NCBI GenBank assembly: GCA_963847615.1
Contig: CAWKAN010000037.1
Location: forward strand, 1 to 11,108
Direction of reading: 5' to 3'
Length of the DNA stretch: 11,108 bases
DNA from: Palsa-883 sp963847615
Lineage (GTDB): Bacteria > Pseudomonadota > Alphaproteobacteria > Acetobacterales > Acetobacteraceae
Below are positions 7,269 to 11,108 of the stretch, in pieces (within the stretch, counting starts at the first letter, position 1; each line of letters begins with the position of its first letter). The translations under genes and the position numbers were made by a program. Under the pieces are notes generated by a model. It was given only the letters and a program-made list of their open reading frames with translations. It was not told where the DNA came from and made no database searches.

Positions 7269-7662
7269 ATGAAGGTCACAACCCTGATCGCGGGGACCAC
7301 CCTCGCATTGCTCGCCACGTCCGCGACCCCATCGCCCGCCAGCGCTCAGCATGCGCTGACGATGGCCGACTACGCCGGCCGGACGTGCGTCGGCACTATG
7401 TAATGCCATCAACACGGACGAGTGGGCCCACGACAAGGACAACCCGCAGCTCATCGTCGTCCACCACAGCTGGACCAACGGCATGCCTTCTGGCTGGCTG
7501 CCAACGCGTGTCGAGAAGGATGGATCTATGACCTTCACCTCCCCCTCGGGCGCGGTGGAGACGGCCACGCCGACATCGGACCTGAATCACCTGAAGATGA
7601 TGATCATGGTCAAAGCGTACTCGCGGGTTGGGACGTACGACTGCCAGGTCACCAAGCATTAG
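7269..7662 (+). pseudogene. Small secreted protein of unknown function, one frameshift
   Basis: ATG 7269 opens MKVTTLIAGTTLALLATSAT followed by PSPASA|QHALTMADYAG, a classical signal peptide with an Ala-Ser-Ala cleavage site after residue 26, so export to the periplasm or outside is expected. The first frame stops at TAA 7401-7403. A one-base change between about 7380 and 7400 moves it into the next frame, which reads CNAINTDEWAHDKDNPQLIV, VHHSWTNGMPSGWLPTRVEK, DGSMTFTSPSG ... MMIMVKAYSRVGTYDCQVTK and H, then TAG at 7660-7662. The mended protein has about 130 residues with about 105 mature, Cys near both ends (possible disulfide) and a likely beta-rich body. I do not recognise the family. It lies entirely within the segment that interrupts the oxidoreductase, so it probably arrived with it. 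Confidence 0.55.
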
Positions 7663-8249
7663 GGCCCCAAGCCGACCCAAACAGGCGGCACCGACACATC
7701 GGCAGCTTGCGATAACCGGCTGCGCTTGATCCGCCAGGTGCTTGGCGCCATCCGTACGGCAACCGATCCGCGCTTGCTCGTCGGCCTGCGCGTGGTGGCC
7801 GACGAGGGTTGGGATATCGACCTCACGCGCGCGGCGACGCGCGTCCCGGTGTTCCATGCGGCACGCATCCAGGATGTCGCGACCGCGCGCCACGCGATCG
7901 TCGCCGGCAAGCTCGACATGGTCGGCATGACCCGCGCCCATATCGCTGAGCCGCATATCGCGCGCCTGCTGGCGGAAGGCGCGAGGCGGAGATAAGGCCC
8001 TGCGTCGGCGCCACCTACTGTCTCGATCGGATCTATGAGGGCAACGACGCGGTCTGCGTGCACAACGCTGCGACGGGGCGCGAGGCGACGATGCCGCACG
8101 TCGTTGCGTGCACGGATGGGCCTCGGCGCAGGCTGGTCGTGGTGGGCGTAGGGCCGGGCGGGCTGGAGGCGGCGCGGGTCGCCGCGGCGCGCGGCCATGC
8201 GGTCACCCTGTTCGAGGCGGCGGACCGGGCGGGTGGGCAGATCCTGCTC

Positions 8250-8270
8250 GTCGCCTGTCGCCTGTCGCCT
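8250..8270 (+). repeat. Three tandem copies of a 7-bp unit (GTCGCCT)
   Basis: GTCGCCT occurs three times in direct succession inside the FAD-domain part of the broken oxidoreductase. With two copies the reading frame continues ILLVACRLARRKELIGI, as the family expects. The third copy adds 7 bp and throws the frame out. This is a slippage-type duplication. Confidence 0.85.
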
Positions 8271-8869
8271 GGCGCGGCGCAAGGAACTGATCGGCATCGT
8301 CGAGTGGCGCCTGCAGCGGCTGGAGGCGGCCGGAGTGCGGCCGCGGTTTTCGGTCTATGCGGGCGCGGCCGAGGTGCTCGCCGAGGCGCCGGACGTGGTG
8401 ATCCTGGCGACCGGTGGCGTGCCGGACACGGCAGTGCTGGTGGGGGGGGGAACGAACTGGTCGTTTCTACCTGGGATATTTTTTCTGGCACGGTGGCACC
8501 GGCCGCGCGTGTGCTGGTGTTCGACGATAATGGCGGGCATCCGGCGATGCAGGCCGCCGAACTGCTCGCCGAGGCGGGCAGCGCCGTGGAGATTGTTTCT
8601 CCGGAACGTTATTTTGCGCCGGAAATGGGTGGCATGAACCACACGCTGTACGCCGCGGCGTTCCATCGCCACGGTGTGCGCATCAGCATCAACGCGCGCC
8701 TGCTGGCGCTGCGGATGGTGAAGGATCTTTAGGCACAGGCTTGCGGTTTGGCCCGGTGTACTGGATTGATTGCGCAACAAATGGATCTTCGTTGGTCGGG
8801 CACGAAGCATGTGTTGGGGCGAATTGATACCAGACGTCCGAATGATCAACTCTTCGGTGGTGCCCACCA

Positions 8870-8956
8870 CGTCATTCCGGTGCAGGCTCGGCATCCACTA
8901 CTCTGCTTGCTGCACGAAGGCCAGTCGTGGATGGCCGGCCTTCGCCGGCCATGACG
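8870..8956. repeat. REP-like imperfect inverted repeat between convergent genes
   Basis: The outer ends are CGTCAT (8870-8875) and ATGACG (8951-8956). GCATCCACTAC near 8891 pairs imperfectly with GTCGTGGATGG near 8924. The right end holds a perfect 9-bp stem, ATGGCCGGC (8931-8939) and GCCGGCCAT (8944-8952), with a CTTC loop. It sits in the 287-bp gap between the ends of the oxidoreductase (plus) and thiD (minus), where bidirectional transcript-end structures and REP elements are common. The rest of that gap (8733-8869 and 8957-9019) is of lower GC at its left and shows no gene. Confidence 0.6.
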
Positions 8957-9019
8957 TGGACGCGGCGCCGATGGGTCAATCTTTCCGCCGGCTGGTGTAA
9001 GCGCGGTTGGCCGCTCTCG

Positions 9020-9832
9020 CTACCAATGTCCGATATCGACCGCGTGGTTGAGCGGACCCTGCCCGCCGCCAAACCCCGGCGCCGCTGCGATTGCCGCGCG
9101 CACATAGGCCCGCGCTCGAATCACCGCGTCGCGCAGCCCCATCCCCTGTGCCAGCCCGGTCGCCACCGCGCTGGCCAGCGTGCATCCGGTGCCGTGGGTG
9201 TGCCGCGTCTCGATGCGGGGCGCCGCGAATTCCTCCGCGCCCGCCGGCGTCATCAGCAGATCGACCACGGTCCCGCCCGCCAAATGCCCGCCGGTCAGCA
9301 GCACCGCCGGCACGCCGAGTGCCAGCAGCGCGCGCGCCGCGTCGTGCATGCCCGCGCGATCATGCGCCGCGCGCCCCGACAGCGCGGCCGCCTCGGCCAG
9401 GTTCGGCGTGATGACGCTGGCCATCGGCAGCAGGCGCCGGCGCAACGTGTCCAGCGCCGCGTCGGCCAGCAGGGGCGGCCCGCCGCCCGTGGCGCGCAGC
9501 ACCGGATCGACCACCAGCGCCACGCCGGGCGCGTGCGTGGCCAAGGCTTCGCACACCGCCTCGATCGTGGCCGCGTCGCCCAGCATGCCGGTCTTCACCG
9601 CGTCGGCGCCGATGTCATCCAGTACCAACGCGATCTGCCGGGCGACGAATGCCGGCGGCACGCGAAGGATGTCGTGCACGCCGTGCGTGTCCTGCGCGGT
9701 CAGCGCGGTGATCGCGGTCGCCGCGTAGCCGCCCAGCGCGGTGATCGTCTTGATGTCGGCCTGGATCCCCGCCCCGCCGCCGGAATCCGAGCCGGCGATC
9801 GCCAGCACCCGGCCGCGCAATCCAACGTCCAT
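9020..9832 (-). CDS. thiD: Hydroxymethylpyrimidine/phosphomethylpyrimidine kinase ThiD
   Basis: An intact 270-residue ribokinase-fold enzyme that phosphorylates HMP and HMP-phosphate to HMP-pyrophosphate for thiamine synthesis in the cytosol. The N-terminal AIAGSDSGGGAGIQADIKT (residues 11-29) is the pyrimidine-binding signature. TALTAQDTHGV, KTGML and VVDPVLRATGG follow. TPNLAEAAAL and LLTGGH are the nucleotide-side motifs, and HTHGTGCTLASA (211-222) forms the anion hole with Cys217. Length is typical. ATG 9832 is used because it gives the usual short lead before the GSDSGGG motif. The frame is open upstream into the end of glmM, and no strong ribosome site is seen, which fits translational coupling. 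The gap to the glmM stop is 43 bp. Confidence 0.97.
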   Translation of the reverse strand: MDVGLRGRVLAIAGSDSGGGAGIQADIKTITALGGYAATAITALTAQDTHGVHDILRVPPAFVARQIALVLDDIGADAVKTGMLGDAATIEAVCEALATHAPGVALVVDPVLRATGGGPPLLADAALDTLRRRLLPMASVITPNLAEAAALSGRAAHDRAGMHDAARALLALGVPAVLLTGGHLAGGTVVDLLMTPAGAEEFAAPRIETRHTHGTGCTLASAVATGLAQGMGLRDAVIRARAYVRAAIAAAPGFGGGQGPLNHAVDIGHW

Positions 9833-9875
9833 CAGCCGGCGCCCGCGCGCATCCGTGCCAGCGGTGCGGCTGCCA

Positions 9876-11108
9876 TCACTCGTTACCCGCCCGCACCTGT
9901 GCCGCGATGGTGGCGCACAGCTCGTCCACGACCTGAGCGACCAGCGCCTCGTCCTCGGATTCCGCCATGACGCGGATCATCTTTTCGGTGCCGCTCTCGC
10001 GGATCAGCAGACGTCCGGCGTCGTTCAGCCGCCCCTCGGCCGCCCGGATCGCCCCCTGGATGGAGGCGTCACCCAATGGAGAGGCGCCGACATAACGCAC
10101 GTTGCGCAACAATTGCGGCAGCGGGGTGAACACGCGGCAGACCTCGCTGGCCGGCCGGCCTTGCTCGACGAGCACGCCGAGCACCTGCAGCGCCGCCACC
10201 AGCCCGTCGCCGGTGGTGGCAAAATCGGACAGGATCAGGTGGCCCGACTGCTCGCCGCCCACATTGATCGCGGCCTCGCGCATCATTTCTGCGACGTATC
10301 TGTCGCCGACGCGGGTGCGGTGCAGCGCCAGGCCGCGCCCGGCGAGAAATCGTTCCAGGCCGAGATTGGACATCACGGTGGCGACGATGCCGCCGCCGCG
10401 CAGCCGGCCGCTGACCGCCCAGGCCCCGCCGATCAGCGCCAGCAACTGGTCGCCGTCGATCAGCTCGCCGCGCTCGTCGGCGATCAGCACCCGATCGGCG
10501 TCGCCGTCCAGCGCGATCCCCAGATCGGCGCCGTGCTCGATCACCTGGGCACAGAGAAACTCGGGCACGGTGGAGCCGCAGCCCTTGTTGATGTTGAAGC
10601 CATCGGGCGAGACGCCGACCGGGATGACCGTCGCGCCCAACTCCCACAACACGGTGGGGGCGACGCGGTAGGCGGCGCCGTTGGCGCAATCGACGACGAT
10701 CTTCAGGTCCTTCAGGCGGCGGCCGCGTGGGAAGCTGGCCTTCGCCGCCTCGATGTAGCGCCCGGCGGCGTCGTCGAGCCGCGCGGCGCGGCCGAGGTCG
10801 GCCGGGCCGGCCAGGCGGTCGGCGCAGCCGCTGGCCATCAGCGCTTCGATCTCCAGTTCCATCGCGTCGGACAGCTTGTGCCCCGTCGGGGCCGAACAAC
10901 TTGATGCCGTTGTCCTCATACGGGTTGTGCGAGGCGGAGATCATCACGCCGAGATCGGCGCGCAGCGAGCGGGTCAGCATGGCGATCGCCGGCGTCGGCA
11001 GCGGGCCGACCAGGGTGACGTCCATGCCGGCGCCGACGAAGCCGGCGGTCAGCGGCGGTCTCGATCATGTAGCCGGAGAGGCGCGTGTCCTTGCCGATCA
11101 CCACCCGG
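9876..11108 (-). CDS. glmM: Phosphoglucosamine mutase GlmM, 5' end outside the window, two frameshifts
   Basis: Interconverts glucosamine-6-phosphate and glucosamine-1-phosphate for peptidoglycan and lipopolysaccharide precursors. Reading from the right edge: VIGKDTRLSGYMIETA, then MDVTLVGPLPTPAIAMLTRS, GVMISASHNPYEDNGIKLFG containing the phosphoserine loop S-A-S-H-N-P, the metal-binding DGDADRVLIAD, GGEQSGHLI for sugar binding, and the C-terminal phosphate-binding IRESGTEKMIRVMAE. TGA is at 9876-9878. About 411 of roughly 450 codons are present. An extra base in CCCC at 10881-10884 and another near 11054-11057 break the frame. Removing one base at each site restores an ordinary GlmM. Because this gene is essential, these two are most easily read as sequencing errors. 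Followed closely by thiD on the same strand. Confidence 0.96.

Larger units (their letters stand above)
7080..7662 (+). other. Foreign segment replacing part of the oxidoreductase gene
   Basis: Oxidoreductase similarity stops after ...DWDIAR at 7079 and returns at about 7663. The 0.58 kb between holds a short unrecognised leader (7080-7268) and a small secreted-protein gene (7269-7662). About 30 residues of the oxidoreductase are absent at the junction, so it is a replacement rather than a clean insertion. No terminal inverted repeat, target duplication or transposase was found at the edges. Right after the left junction, a minor frame reads on as EEWLSGKIYRTMDILVRDQN to a stop at 7154, with no recognised family. 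Confidence 0.6.
6633..8732 (+). pseudogene. NADH:flavin oxidoreductase (old yellow enzyme + FAD/NAD domain), interrupted and deleted
   Basis: Resembles the two-domain dehydrogenases of the trimethylamine-dehydrogenase/2,4-dienoyl-CoA-reductase type, some of which demethylate betaines. Residues 1-149 from ATG 6633 are normal (PFQLRHLTLRNRLMSTSHEP, AVMIQITHLGRRT, ALEDWDIAR). After 7079 the gene is broken by a foreign stretch. It resumes near 7663 (NRR...GSL-DNRLRLIRQ, VLGAIRTATDPRLLVGLRVV), then lacks about 50-60 residues before RAATRVPVFHAARIQDV. A one-base loss near 7979 precedes CVGATYCLDRIYEG, the iron-sulfur region. The dinucleotide-binding stretch LVVVGVGPGGLEAARV follows. A 7-bp duplication (8250-8270) and a nine-G run (8442-8450) shift the frame out and back. 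The normal C-terminal end (LR-x-x-KDL) is joined directly to NARLLA, so about 80 residues are missing there. It cannot make an active enzyme. Confidence 0.88.

Noticed and set aside
9741..10904. Plus-strand open frame of 387 codons
   Set aside because: Antisense to glmM; low-complexity shadow.
1..11108. CRISPR array, tRNA or rRNA genes, intact insertion sequence
   Set aside because: No regularly spaced direct repeats, no cloverleaf or rRNA-like stretch, and no transposase reading frame seen on either strand.

Overview
The window is GC-rich with GC-rich third codon positions and looks alphaproteobacterial, most likely Rhodospirillales/Acetobacteraceae. This rests on protein style and the glmM-thiD pairing, not on any RNA gene. 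No tRNA, rRNA, CRISPR array or intact transposase is visible. Many genes carry frameshifts. Some are single extra bases, often in G/C runs, even inside the essential gene glmM, which suggests uncorrected sequencing error. Others, in an oxidoreductase gene at 6633-8732, involve deletions, an insertion and a tandem duplication, which suggests real decay.

Left part (1-5468, minus strand, transcribed right to left): a tightly packed metabolic operon. In order it encodes a phytanoyl-CoA-dioxygenase-like Fe(II)/2-oxoglutarate oxygenase, a glutamate-1-semialdehyde-mutase-like class III aminotransferase, a SelA-like PLP enzyme with an extra C-terminal domain, a UPF0317/DUF1445 putative hydro-lyase, and a DUF4392 D-glutamate-cyclase-like protein. 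The last two are fused in the human D-glutamate cyclase DGLUCY. The likely theme is catabolism of an unusual (perhaps D- or hydroxylated) amino acid. A perfect 33-bp inverted repeat (REPIN-like) lies between the first two genes.

Middle (5462-6518): an accessory island of lower GC. It holds a colicin-E3-type 16S rRNA nuclease domain and, overlapping by ATGA, a small acidic candidate immunity protein (minus strand). A 5'-truncated mazF toxin remnant follows on the plus strand. A short reading-frame remnant overlaps the start of the oxygenase gene, as if an upstream operon gene had been lost.

Right-middle (6633-8732, plus strand): a wrecked NADH:flavin oxidoreductase (old yellow enzyme fused to an FAD/NAD-binding domain). 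It is interrupted by about 0.58 kb that carries a small secreted-protein gene, and it has further internal deletions and a pair of compensating frameshifts. A REP-like element lies in the convergent intergenic gap (8733-9019).

Right part (9020-11108, minus strand): housekeeping genes glmM (its 5' end lies beyond the window) followed by thiD.
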